A stretch of DNA of 41,660 bases from Mesostigma viride (taxonomy: Eukaryota > Streptophyta > Mesostigmatophyceae > Mesostigmatales > Mesostigmataceae). The position numbers were made by a program, and so were the translations under genes. The DNA lies in NCBI GenBank assembly GCA_009746045.1, contig RPFO01001315.1, positions 1-41,660 of the forward strand, read 5' to 3'. This document shows, in pieces, positions 19,960 through 31,366 of the stretch. Each line of letters begins with the position of its first letter. The first letter of the stretch is position 1. The notes beneath the pieces are model-generated. The model searched no databases and was not told the DNA's origin. It saw only the letters and a program-made list of their open reading frames with translations.

Positions 19960-22900
19960 AAGGAACAAGAGAAGGAGAGGGAAGTTCAGCTTCAGAAGGA
20001 AAAGGAGGAGCAGGAGAGGGCCTCCTTGCTTCAGAAGGGAAAAGAGGTGGAGAGGGCCACCTATGTCGACAAGGTCAAGTCGACGAGCGAGTCTCCTAAG
20101 TATAGTACGCCACCCGCCTCTCCGCCCAAGGGCGTAGAGGAGTTTCCTCCTCTGTCAACAATGCTTGCTGCCGGGGCTGGGCCAAGCTCCGTGGAGGCGT
20201 CGGCCTCCAAATCTCCCAAGCGGCCCGCACCTGAGGCACAGGCTGCCGGGGCTGGGTCCAGCTCCGTTGTGTCTCCACAGTCTCCTCAGCGGCCCGCACC
20301 TGAGGCACAGGCTGCCGGGGCTGGGTCCAGCTCCGTTGTGTCTCCACAGTCTCCCCAGCGGCCCGCCATCAACAAGGAGTCCCCCGTCCTCGGGAAGTCG
20401 ACCTCAAACTCGCCGAGGTCCGCCCCCGTCGAGGTGGTTACCTCGAAGCCCAGCTCGCCGCCCAAGTCTTCTCCAAGGGCCCACCACGAGGCGTCTGAGC
20501 AGGGCAGCCCGCCGCCCAAGTCACCTCTAAGGTCCCACCACGAGGCTTCGACCTCGAAGGTCAGCACGTCGCCCAGGTCTCCTTCAAGGTCCCTACCCGA
20601 GGCCTCGACCTCACAGCCCAGCTCGCAGCCCGCGTCTCCCCAAAGCTCCCCTCCAAAGAAGGGGGCGACCTCCAAGTCCCGATCACCGCCCAAGTCGCCT
20701 GCAAAGTCTCACGGTCGGAAGTCTCCGCCCAAGCGCCGGTCGCCACCCAAGCGCCGGTCGTCAAACTCACCTCCGAGGAGCCGCTCCCCACAGGCAAGAA
20801 AGAAAGCAAGAGCGGAATGGGAGGAGAAGGAGGATGACCATGAGCGGTTCCTGCGTGATCTGCAGAAGAACATTGACCTCCTGATCAGCATGGAGGACAG
20901 GGACAAGGCAGACCCAAGGCCACTGGAGGATCTTCCGGAGGAGGAAAGAAAGAGAAGGAATGACCGCATGGCACTTCTGACTTCTTATCTGGATCAGGCA
21001 ACGCAGCACGCCGAAGATCTGGTGAATCTGGAGAAAAAGGACAAGGAACGGAAGGCCGCCCAGGAGCTCCTGGAAAGGGAGCAGAGGGAATGGGTGAAGA
21101 AGGAAAGGGCAGAGCGAGAGGCGAAGCAGGCAGAAATGGAAGCTGCGGAGATGGAGGAGGCGGAGCGCAGGAAGAGGAGGGCGTCGTGGGAGCGGGACGA
21201 AAAGGAGAGAAAGGCGAATGAGGAAAGGAAAAAGAAGGACGAGGAGGCAAAGGCGAAGAGGAAGGTGCAGGAGGAGGGGAAGAGGATGATGGAGGCGGGT
21301 GTGGCGGCACGCCTGAAATACCAAGCCAAACTTGAGGAGGAGCGCAGGAAGGCGCAGGCTGCAGAAACGTCGACGGAGGTGGATGGGAAGACCGCGGGGG
21401 TCTCGGAGAAGGAGGGTACGGAGCCGTCTCAGGTGAGAAACAGTTTTTACCCCCATTAGTGTGCGTGTTTTTTTTAACGGTTTCGTTATTCCTTATCTCT
21501 GCTAAGCTCGTCTGACCATGAATGGGTCATTTCGCAGAGTGACCCTAACCTGAACCAACAAGTATGCTTTTCCCTGTTGTTTTGATTTCAGAGGAAGCGG
21601 GGGGCAGACGAAAAGAAGTCAGAGGATCCCAAGAAGAGCGGGACAACAACGGAGGTGAGCGATAAGTAATCCTGTGTTTTTCGCCTTTGTTCTTTGTTCA
21701 TTTGTCCATCATTTCTGAGTTGCCGTTTCCTTTGCATGTGTGATTAATTTATGGAGGGTCATTTCGCAGAGTGACCCTAAACTTTTTCAACGAGTATGCT
21801 TTCCTCTGTCTTGCTGCATCCAGAGGAAGAAAGGGGGAGATGAGACAGAGTCTCAGGGGAACGCCGAGGTTGGGAGTGGGGAGGAGAAATTGCGGGTGAG
21901 CTAATAATTTTTTCGCCGCTTCATAGTGCATGTCAGTTAGTCGTTCGTTCTGTTTGAGATTTTTTTATGAAGGGTCACTTCGCAGAGTGACCCTAAACTT
22001 TTTTTCCGATTATGCTTTTGTTTCGTTTTGTGGACCTGTGTGCAGCCGATCCAGTTGAGGGGCTTGGAAACTTGGAAGTCATGGTTGACGACTTACGAAA
22101 AACATCTGAACGATGACGCCAAGTCGTTCTTGAGCACCTTTGTGTCGAAGGAGATCGAAGTTGCGATCGATGACGGTGTCTGGCATGAGAGGATGGAAGT
22201 AATACATGATATGGCCAGGCCTGATGAGATAATGAACCCTTGGAGTGAATCTGGTCTTCGTGCCTTTTTGTTCGAAGTCATGGGGCGGAGCCTTAGAGGC
22301 AAAAGGGTGAAGGGGGAAGAAATGGCATCTCTCTTCGACACCTTCGAGTTGCTTGTTACCGAGTGCGGGTCGAATATACCCGACGCAGTGGATGTTACAG
22401 CTTATGTTCCTCGAAGCCTGCTCGTCTGGATCAAGCTGTCTTGTGCGACCAAACAGTACTGCAAGGACACGAGACAGCACCCATTGTCACACGAGTATTT
22501 TGACATCATCATATCTGTCTGCAGGTGGGAAATGTACCAGGTCCTAGAGCAGGGGAAGACAGGTGAGGATTGGGACACCTCCCCGCTGACGGAAACGGAT
22601 GTCAATCTGCTCTTGAAGAAAGGGTTCAAGGCTGCACAGTTCGACTGGGATGTCTTCGGCGACTTTCTGATCGCCATGGACCACTCGGTATCTCCCGAGT
22701 TGTTCAGGGCTGGTTCGGAAGTGATTGAAGATTTGGATGGGGTTAGATCGCACTTCCTTTCGTCGTATTCAGTGTGGATGGCGCAGTTTAGGGTGAACCC
22801 AGACCCTATTCTTCCGAGTCGAGCTGTTGAATTGTTTCTTCAGTTGTGCGAGGATGAGATCCTGCGTTTTCGTCAGAGTGGGGAGTTCGACATGGCCGGA

Positions 22901-23238
22901 CAGTATGAGCCCCCACGAAAGGAGGTTGTCGCATGGCTTGAGTACAAGGGGATCGACGACTGCCTGTCGTTAGTGACGGCGAACATAAACGAGAAATCAT
23001 GGAGTCAGGACATGCTATCTCACTTGTTTTTTCTTCGGACGTTTTTCGAAAACGAACTGAGCCACACAACTCCATCTGAGATGTGGCCGATCGGACAAGT
23101 GTTGCGGGAGTGGAGATTTGACATTGAGGTAATTATTGACATTTGTGTACATTTTTATTCAGTCCGTTTAGATTAGTGTTTCGGTGTTCTCTGAACGTAG
23201 TTTCTTTATAACAGATGAGAATGAACGCCGCTATGTGA
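19960..23238 (+). CDS. Five-exon gene: SP-rich, coiled-coil protein with an unrecognised C-terminal domain (first exon missing)
   Basis: The exons are 19960-21432, 21592-21654, 21824-21895, 22046-23128 and 23215-23238. The first begins after an acceptor (TTATTTGCCGCAG), so an upstream exon is not seen. Donors are GTGAGA, GTGAGC, GTGAGC and GTAATT; all junctions are phase 0, giving about 904 residues. The protein starts with a Lys/Glu helix, then a long Ser-Pro region (SPPKSSPR, SPPKRRSPPKRRSS, about residues 45-285). A charged coiled coil follows (about 290-490), then two short lysine-rich exons. The last large exon (361 codons, PIQLRGLETWKSW onward) has a globular composition that I do not recognise. 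Each of the three inner introns carries one palindrome copy. Exon 4 could also splice in phase to the exon at 25041, making one gene with the next entry. A nuclear or chromatin role is possible but unproven. Confidence 0.6.
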
Positions 23239-24975
23239 GTGGTACTACGGGACGGTGGGCCTTGGGCTGGACCGGTTCCATGAGTTAGAATTAGTTGGCC
23301 AGTTTTGTATGGCCATTTCTAGTTCGTTAAGTTAAGTAGCAATTAAGTTACTGTTGCTGACGGCTCATGAGGCGAGCCCGGGCTACGCCGCCCTAAAGTG
23401 CCATTTGCACGATGTTCTAGGTCTCTTTTTCTTGTAATCGGATGTATGGGGTATGGGTATGGCGGATTACAAGAAATTTAATGCTGCCCTAATCGCGTCA
23501 GCCTTTTGGCTGGCGGTGGCCGATTAGAGATGGCGCGTGACTGACATAGCTTGAACAGTCACGTGACTGTGAAAAAGAAATTGAAATTACCCTCGTCGGT
23601 TTTCTCCCCGCAGCTGGGTTCTTGGCCGACGAGAGACTATAAAATACTTCGCGTTTGCCTGCGCGTGGCACCTGTACGGAACTCTGAAGCCATGAGTAAG
23701 ATTTCCGTGCCACGCTGCAGTGCCTACCGCTTTGCTGCGGAGTGTCGCAGCAGGGTTGCAGTTCCTGACTGCTGACTGCCGAAGGAAGGGTGGTCGGGTT
23801 ACTTTTAGTGGGCATTGTGATGGACGACAAGTCTGTCGGCCCTCGCGTAAGTAGAAAAATATTTACCAGCATCCGCTCTTATGGGTGCGTGAGGTCTCGG
23901 GAATGTGGTGGGGACGAATTCCGGAATTATGCAATATTTCGATTCAGACCGAGACTTAAGGGGCCAGTTTAACAGACGGACCTGGGCCGGGCAGGACCAA
24001 ATATTTTGGCCGGCCCAGTTGCGCTTGCGCTTTATCGGCCGCTGGGGTGTGTGATGAGAGCCTGCTCATCAACTAAAACCTGAAATATGGAAAGTTACTC
24101 CCCCAGGTGACAACGTTGACAGTAATCGAGATATGGTGGCATCGGGTGACGTCCTACAAGTTGTCGTCACGTTAGGGCGGCACTGGCCTTTGAGGGAGGT
24201 CCGTGATCGTTAAACGAGGCGTCTTCTTCCTTGTCTTTGCGTGCACATTCAACACCCTCTTTTACTGGCCGAGGGTGGAAGGCTGGGGGGGCCCTGCAAA
24301 GGGTTATCGTGCATGAGGCTCGCTACAGCCGCCGGCGATTGTAATGGTCGTGACCGTTGCGGCAGGGCAGCCTCGGGAGCCACTGAGCGAAAGTGGTTGG
24401 CGGAGCTTTGGAGATAAAGCACCAGGAAAGGGGGGTTGGGTAACGAGAACTACAATCAATCATGAAATGGGTGCAGCGTGGCAGGCTCACTCATGGGTTC
24501 TGTAATTGCCCACTTATTGTTTTAATCAAATGTTGGTGGATTGGTAATAGTGGGAATAGAATCGGTGTTCTCTGAACGTAGTTTCTTTATAACAGATGAG
24601 AATGAACGCCGCTATGTGAGTGGTACTACGGGACGGTGGGCCTTGGGCTGGACCGGTTCCATGAGTTAGAATTAGTTGGCCAGTTTTGTATGGCCATTTC
24701 TAGTTCGTTAAGTTAAGTAGCAATTAAGTTACTGTTGCTGACGGCTCATGAGGCGAGCCCGGGCTACGCCGCCCTAAAGTGCCATTTGCACGATGTTCTA
24801 GGTCTCTTTTTCTTGTCCCGCCCTCCCTCCCTCTTCTTGTGTTTGTTTCTAGGGTAACGAGAACTACAATCAATCATGAAATGGGTGCAGCGTGGCAGGC
24901 TCACTCATGGGTTCTGTAATTGCCCACTTATTGTTTTAATCAAATGTTGGTGGATTGGTAATAGTGGGAATAGAA
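23181..24975 (+). repeat. Tandem segmental duplication in the intergenic/intronic stretch
   Basis: The first copy, 23181-24561, consists of A (23181-23434), 1,003 bp of other sequence, and B (24438-24561). The second copy, 24562-24975, consists of A' (24562-24815), 36 bp, and B' (24852-24975). A/A' (254 bp) and B/B' (124 bp) are nearly identical, and the copies abut exactly. A includes the last mini-exon of the upstream gene (ATGAGAATGAACGCC through TGA), so that exon is duplicated too. The 1,003-bp segment 23435-24437 holds no gene I can support. Confidence 0.85.
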
Positions 24976-25040
24976 GTGTATTTCTTTTGTTGAAAATTGT
25001 TACTAACGATGAACGCATTTCTTGCTCTACTTCCCGCCAG

Positions 25041-28000
25041 GAGGGTGACATTCCATGTTTTGAGGGACAAAGTCCTTCAGCGTGGAACCCGGAGGTAAGC
25101 AAATGCCGCTAAAGGTTCGGGTCGATTTGTGAAGATAGGATATTCAAGAAATACTTCCTGTTTTGACTGACTTTGTATATTTATCTGAACGCACGTTTTG
25201 TCTTGCAGGACGACGATCAACCTTTCGAAGAGGTCGAAGGGATGGGGACGGAGAACGTAGAGGTAGGAAATTTGGTTCATTTTACTGTTCAAGCCCAGGG
25301 TTGGGGTCGCTCCGCAGAGCAACGTTAAAACAAAATTAATGCTCGTTTTTTTTATGTCATCGTCTGAATTATTATTATTTTTTTTTCATGCAGGAGGTGG
25401 ACGAGAAGGAAGAGGAGGAGAAGGAGCAGGAGGTGGACGAGGAGGAAGAGGAGGAGGAGCACGAGGAGGAGGAGGAGGAGGAAGAAAATGAGCCAACTCC
25501 GAAGGGGAAGGGGAAGGCAAAGGTTTGTGCAATGTTTTTTAAGTTTATAACGCTGAAGGTCGCGCTGCAGAGCTAGGATGCCAGAGTGCAGATTATTCTT
25601 CTTAATACATTTCGCTTCATGTGTATGTTGTGTGTTGTTGGTATACCTTCCAGCAGGCTAAAAAAAGGGCGACGACGACACTCCAAGCAGCTTACCTAAA
25701 GCTTATTGCCAGAAGGAAGAAGGTGCAGACTGCCTGTGATATTGGCGAACTCATCCTAGGCAATCCCCCTAAGGATGTTACGATGGGTGCCGGGGAGTTT
25801 CGCAAGTATCTCACCCAACTACGCGTTGAGGCGGCGGCCGATTTCGCAATGCAAGGCGCCGACACCTTCAACGGTGACCTGGCCTATGATTTTGTCAACC
25901 AAGTCAAGTCCAAGGGCACCGAAAAGTTCAAGTGGAAACCAAAGGCGTACACGGAGGCGAAGGTGGACAAGGTCATCAAGTTCATGAAGTGGGATCTCAA
26001 GAGAAGGGATCGTGAACGGGCGAAGCTGCTTGAGGGTCAGGCAAAAGATTCCAAAAAGAAGAGGGATGCGGATAAAAAGGAGAAGGGGAAGGATAAGGGG
26101 GAGGATGACGCGGCCGGGGGGAGAAGGGCGGGAAGGGAAAGAAGGGGAAGAAGGCGGGAGAAAAGGAAGAGGTGCGTTTTTTGCGGAATTGTAGATTTAG
26201 AGGGGTAGCTCTGTGGAGTGAACCTTTTTACCTTCTCCGTTCTTTGCACCCTATTCGGAATTTTTTGTCTGCACGCCGACTATTTGCAAACGTTAAACTA
26301 TTTATTGTTTTCCTGTCTCATCCTTGTCAATGCCTTCCTCCAGGGTGGCGAGGGGGAGAAAGGCGGAAAAGGAAAGAAGGGGAAGAAGGCGGGAGAAAAG
26401 GAAGCGGTGCGTTTTTGGTGATTTAGATTCAGAGGGGTAGCTCCGTGGAGTGACCCTTTTTACCTTCTGTGTTCTTAGCACCCTACTCTGAGATTTTCCT
26501 ACGCTCGCGGACTATATGCATACGTTTAACTATTTATTGCTTTCTTGTCTCATGTTCGTCAATGCCTTCGTTCAGGGTGCCGAGGGGGAAGGAGACGGTG
26601 ACGGAAGGTTGGCCGGCAATGATGCCGTTTTTGCACTCGTCAAGGAGATGCTTAACTACGTCGAAGCCAGGGGCAAGGCGCCGGCGTCGGATATATTAAA
26701 GTGGCCTACCTTCTCCCCTTTTCTTGAGCTTCTGAAAGCACTTTCAAAGCTCTTCAAGGAGGGGATCCTGACGAGTAGTGGAAAGGTGGACAAGGAGCCG
26801 ATCATCAAAGATTGGAAGATGGCAACGACCGTGGACTCCGAGAAGGAGATCAGGGACAAAGCCATTCGGGACGCGAATGCTGTGCGGGAATCCCGTTGGA
26901 TTCGACCGAGTGACTTCATCGATACCGGTTGCAATAGCATGCGCATTCACACCGTCAACGGGCTGATTTTGCCTGACAACATGAGGCAGCGGTTGCTAAG
27001 CGATGAGGTGTTCAGGGAGAACGGGCGCATCTTGCTGAATGCAAAGACAAACAGTTTGCATTTTAAGGTGTGCATCCCTGTGTGGCAGTTCGCCTTTCAA
27101 GCGCTTGCGGAAACCAAGCCAAGCCTCTTCGCCAAACACATCACGTCCACCGGCCCTTACCGGGATTGGCTGAAAAAATGCCATGGCGCTAGGACTGACG
27201 CGGAGTTCGTGGGCTCGCGTTACTTTCGCCCCTTGTCCGACAAGGAGATTGAGAAGTATCTTGGAACCAAGTCCACCGCTTCTTTCCTCAAGAGAGGTGT
27301 TGAGTTCCGGACCTATGCACGAGTCGGGGAACAAGACGACGTTCTGCCCTTTGATTTTCAACCAAGGGAGGTCTTCAGCCTAATAAGCCAGGCCTCCTTA
27401 AAGGCATTCGACCCAAGATTTCACGAAGAACATCCTGATGGCGAATATCTCGTTCTTCGATATGCGGTGGTCGACGGAAACCACTATTTCAAGGGTTTAA
27501 AGTCTTTCAAGCAATTGGAGGGGGAATGGACGCCCGGTGTGACACATGTTAAGAAACTAATGTGTGAAGGGGGGGCAGCGTCTGAGAACGCGAAGGACAG
27601 TGCCGCGGCGGCTAAACTTTTCTCATCCCTTATGGAACAATTCCATACTGGGTACGGGGGAACGAACGTCATTCTGCTTCGGGGGGCCGACCTTCTTCCA
27701 AATTGGGACGAGTGTAAAAAGTTCCCGGAAATATCTGTAAGTGGTAGTTCTATCTATGGCAATGGTGACGCTGCAGTTCCACCACTTCGTCGTGTTATGT
27801 CGAGTAAGGGTCGCACTGTGGAGTGACCATGTCAAAAGTCTTCCTTTATCATGCATTATAAATGCGGGAAGTCGCACACAGAAACGACAATGGCAGTCAA
27901 ACTCTCATCCCGACATATTTCTGGGGTGGTTTCGCAGAGTGACCCTAACTTACCGATTTCGGCGCTGAAGACCATTTTTCGCGCTCCCGTGCGTTCATAA

Positions 28001-31000
28001 CGTCACGCTGCAAGTCGACCCTTGAATTGTTCTTGTGTGTCAATTTTTCGTTCCTCTGTTCGTGACAGGAGGTTGGGAAGAAGAAGCTGGATCGCCTATT
28101 CGAAATCTCCAAGGGCGCCAATGCCGAAGATCAGGCGGTAGCGGATCGGACGCTTGGGCAGGCGCTTCTGGATGTTTGGAATTACAACAGGCTGTACTTG
28201 CACGGCGTCGTGAAGCAGGGCAAAGGGCATTTTATTCCCGATGGCCATTACACGAACCTGCTGGCGTACATCCTGCCGGCCACCAAACAATCAGTCGGGA
28301 GGGAAGGGAGTTTGGAGGGGAGTAAGGAGGATAAGGGGGAGTTGAGGGAGGAAGAAGGCGAGCGGAAAAAAAACAAGGCCCAACCTTCCCAAATTTCAAA
28401 TTACAATCGAGTTCTGGCGAACACCTTCCTGCGCCTCACAAAGGCCAGGCCGGATGATGAGAATTCAGTCACACCAGCTTCTGAGGAGACTATGACTCTC
28501 AGATGCCGGTTCGCTAACGCCGAGGGCACCAAGAAGGGGCAAAAGGTGTCCTGGACGTCTGTAAGGAACCTGGCGTCGTTTCCGATGATGGACGCTGTGT
28601 GTGAATGCATCATGAGTGGGGAGGTTGGGCCCGAAAAGCTGTCAAAGTTGGTGGAGTTGGCCAAGGACGTACTTGAGTGCGTTCGCCAATTCATCCTTAT
28701 TAAGTTTCAGGAAAAGCCCGACTTGGATGGCGAATGTAAGGGGGGGGCTGATATGGAGTACAAGGCTTCTCGCTTATTTGAAGAGGTGTTCGGCTGTCGA
28801 CTACTTGGGCGGATGCCAAGGAACAAGGACGTCGTCGATCGATTCCTTGCATTTTGGGAGAAGGCCGTCATCATCACGCGCAATGTCGCCTACCTCTTAA
28901 AGTCCGAAGGTCTTGCCAATCACCTAAGGATTCCGAGAAAGGATCTGATGGATAGCAAAATCGATCTAGTGGATCTCCTCGACAAAACCGCTCCGAACTT
29001 CAGCATGAAGGGTTCGCACGGCCTTCTGGACAAGGACTTGTATCTCCACTATCAAAAAAAGATGGAAGGAGGGGAAGGGAAGAAGGAGGCGGTTGTTGAG
29101 GCGAAGGAGAAAGTTGCAGGGAAAGGGGGGAGAAGGTGGAAGAGAAAAGTGCTGAGCCGATTGAGTATAACTGGCGCAGCATTTCCTGGGATAAGATGAC
29201 CGTCTGGTATTCTTCTCATAGTCTCCCTAAAGGCGGCCCTGACAGGAAGAAGGCATTTGTGAGGAGGGTGGCGGCGGAGGTGGCGGTGGGCGACGGTGAG
29301 GGCTTCCCATCCACTTTCGCGAGGCAAGACGATGGCCTGACGCCACTACCGTGCTGTAGAATCCTGAATTTGGATGGTGAGTTCGGCCGCAAGTGGACGT
29401 CCTTCAAGGACTTCTGGTGGGGTGACCATGACCTCTTTATGGTTCCTCCAAAAAAGACAACTGTCGAACGAGCTTCCGGTTACCACAGGAAGCTTATCGA
29501 GCTAGCGACGCAGTTTTTCTGGGAGTTGCGTCCCATCGTGGTCGTTTTTGGCGGAAAGAAGTCATTGGATGGCTTCGAAGACTTACTGGTTCGGATGGGG
29601 AAGATGCCTGACGTCTCGTGGACGTCATTGGCGAAGAAGAGGAAGGCTGAGGATGACGCGGAAGGAGATTCGGATGGGGACGAGGGAGGCGAGGGACAGG
29701 GAAAGGAAGGAGGGTCGACTCGCAGAGCGACGTCTACGGGGGGAGAGAAGTCGTCACCGCAGAAGACGTCTAAGGGGGGAGAGAAGTCGTCACCGCAGAA
29801 GACGCGGGACAAAGGGAAGGGTGGGCAGCGGCCGTCTGTCCAGCCGCAGCCGGAGTCACACCCTTCCAAAAAGCTTCGAAAGGCAGTTGTTCAAATCTCG
29901 GACGACGAAGATGAAGCTGAGCCTGGCGCTTCTGCCCGGCCTGTCGCTCCTTCCGCGCCTACGCGCGTTTCAAAGTATCCCAAGAAAGAGCTTCGAAGGC
30001 AGCCAGTCGAGTCATCATCATCCTCCTCCGAGGAGGAGGAGGAGGAGGAGGGGGAGGAGGGGGAGGAGGGGGAGGAGGGGGAGGAGGGGGAGGAGGGAGG
30101 AGGGGAGGAGGGGAGGAGGAGGAGGAGGAGGAGGAGGAGGAGGAGGAGGAGGCGGAGGAGGAGGAGGAGGAGGAGGAGGAGGAGGAGGAGGAGGAGGAGG
30201 AGGAGGAGGAGGAGGAGGAGGGGAGGAGGAGGAGGACGGGGATGACGACGAGGAGGAGGAAGATGGAGGGAGGCGAAGGGGTGATGGAAGGGCAAGGGGT
30301 GGAGGGGCAGGAGGGTCAACTCGCAGAGCGACGTCTGAGGGGAGGAAGAAGCCTGCCGCGCCCTCCAAGTCTTCCGGCTCGTCTCGACCCAAGACAGCTG
30401 CTACTCGAGCTCCGAAAGGAATAACAAAGGGTGAGGAAATCGCTGTTTTGGTCGTGGCATGTATCCTGAATTTTTTTTTTAATTCGTTTGCAATCTATCT
30501 ACGTTGACTTTAGTCCGTCGTTGATGTGCCGATTGGTTACGCGCAGGTAATGATGTGGTGCGGGCGAACGCTGCGGTGGGCTTCGGTCCTGCAGCTAAAC
30601 TTACTGCTCAGTCTGAAGGGGTGGAAGCGAATGCGCAGAGCCAAGAGCCTTATGAGAAGCCTACGCTGTGGATGAGACTTATGGACGGGGAACAGAAACA
30701 CGGAGCACCGGAGTGCTTCTGGATTGATGGGTGGGCCGAGAACACCATGAGAAGGGCCAATGCGAGTAGGGAAAAGCAAAAGTATACCAAGTTACAGGAG
30801 GTGAAGTTGTACGGGCAGGTAGGTGGATACGATCGGAAATGGAGGGACGTTTGCATGAAGTTTTTTCCAGAAGAGACAGAGGGCGGAAAGTTGCATCGGG
30901 GCAAGTTCTGGATGCCTTTGGACTATGTGAAGAAGGTGGTGACTCTGATGGACGGAAAGAGTTGGAATGATGTGGCAAAGTGGGCACCTGCGATGTCCAT

Positions 31001-31076
31001 CGATCCAAAGAGGAAGAAGTCCAAAACAGAAGAGCAGAAATTGGAAGCAGAAGCAAGGAGCAAGAATAAGAAGTGA
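25041..31076 (+). CDS. Multi-exon gene: acidic/lysine-rich linkers, ParB-like segment and low-complexity tail
   Basis: Proposed exons are 25041-25094, 25209-25262, 25394-25522, 25657-26171, 26344-26406, 26576-27736, 28069-30430 and 30547-31076. Each boundary has AG acceptor and GT donor, mostly phase 0; the last junction is phase 1. The 387-codon exon (26576-27736) is globular. It carries RPSDFIDTGCNSMRIHTVNG and, at 27461-27490, YAVVDGNHYFK, reminiscent of the ParB/sulfiredoxin VDGxHR motif with Tyr in place of Arg. The next exon has a second globular part (FWELRPIVVVFGGKKSLDGF, about 29515-29575), then SP/K-rich sequence and a GGA-repeat tract. The final exon is a short basic domain ending at 31076. 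Frame breaks occur at G6 runs (about 26115-26120 and 29125-29130) and inside the GGA tract. Function unknown; it may be joined to the upstream gene. Cargo of the giant transposon. Confidence 0.5.
26172..26575 (+). repeat. Duplicated intron-exon module
   Basis: The intron 26172-26343 and the intron 26407-26575 are alike over their length (shared GGGGTAGCTCYGTGGAGTGA and AACTATTTATTG blocks). The 21-codon exon 26344-26406 (GEGEKGGKGKKGKKAGEKEA) repeats the 3' end of the preceding exon. This is a tandem copy of about 235 bp that added a spliced mini-exon. Confidence 0.75.
29713..29737 (+). repeat. Dispersed palindrome within coding sequence, copy 1
   Basis: GGGTCGACTCGCAGAGCGAC lies in frame and encodes GSTRRATS. 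It matches the intronic palindrome family. Confidence 0.65.
30022..30240 (+). repeat. GGA trinucleotide repeat in coding exon
   Basis: About 220 bp of GAG/GGA repeats, with GGGGA interruptions in the first half. Before the tract the protein reads poly-Ser then poly-Glu; after it, EEEEDGDDDEEEED resumes in another frame. Repeat-length error or a frame break is therefore likely inside the tract. Confidence 0.85.
30307..30331 (+). repeat. Dispersed palindrome within coding sequence, copy 2
   Basis: GGGTCAACTCGCAGAGCGAC encodes GSTRRATS again, about 590 bp downstream of the first coding copy. Confidence 0.65.
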
Positions 31077-31342
31077 CGTTCGAAGACTTTATTTTATGTT
31101 GGACGAGTCTTTAGTAAATTCAGTCGACTCCGTCTCAAGTGCGACGAATGTATCCATGATATTCTTCAATGAAACAATGCAATTTCACGCTAATGTAAAG
31201 TTTTTATGTCACACGAGACTTACAATGAGATAAATACCCACAAATTGTAATATTTACGTGAAATTTATACGTTCGCAAGCCAAAATTCAAGATTTTTGCC
31301 TCAAAATTGAAGGAAAAGTGTCACACACTTGGCTTGGACCGC

Positions 31343-31366
31343 GGAACATTCGAAGTGGGCCCGGCC
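31343..31366 (-). repeat. Right terminal inverted repeat of the giant transposon
   Basis: Exact 24-bp complement of 6625-6648, followed directly by TATT (31367-31370). The stretch 31077-31342 between the last exon and this end holds no gene. Confidence 0.9.

Larger units (their letters stand above)
6625..31366. mobile_element. 24.7-kb TIR-bounded giant DNA transposon inserted in the viral ATPase gene
   Basis: The ends are perfect 24-bp inverted repeats (6625-6648 and 31343-31366, beginning GGCCGGGCCCACTTCG) flanked by a 4-bp direct repeat. The flanking sequence is one ATPase gene cut in two and still in frame. Next to both ends lies an AAGTGTGACACTTTTC-like subterminal motif. The interior holds a DDE-like transposase gene, long multi-exon genes and nested repeats. 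The 4-bp duplication agrees with superfamilies such as Sola or Ginger, but I cannot assign one. The transposase at 9826-13238 is the best candidate for the mobilising enzyme; whether it recognises these ends is inferred. Confidence 0.85.

Noticed and set aside
20096-21456. Minus-strand frames rich in Leu/Pro opposite the SP-rich and coiled-coil exons
   Set aside because: Shadows of low-complexity coding sequence; the plus strand has consistent splice sites.
23181-24975. LTR retrotransposon with 254-bp LTRs
   Set aside because: The copies lack TG..CA ends, the interior has no gag/pol frame, and the second part (124 bp) is duplicated as well, which fits tandem duplication.
31287-31366. C-terminus of the ATPase N-half as drawn by the open frame
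   Set aside because: It reads into the right inverted repeat and the transposon interior.
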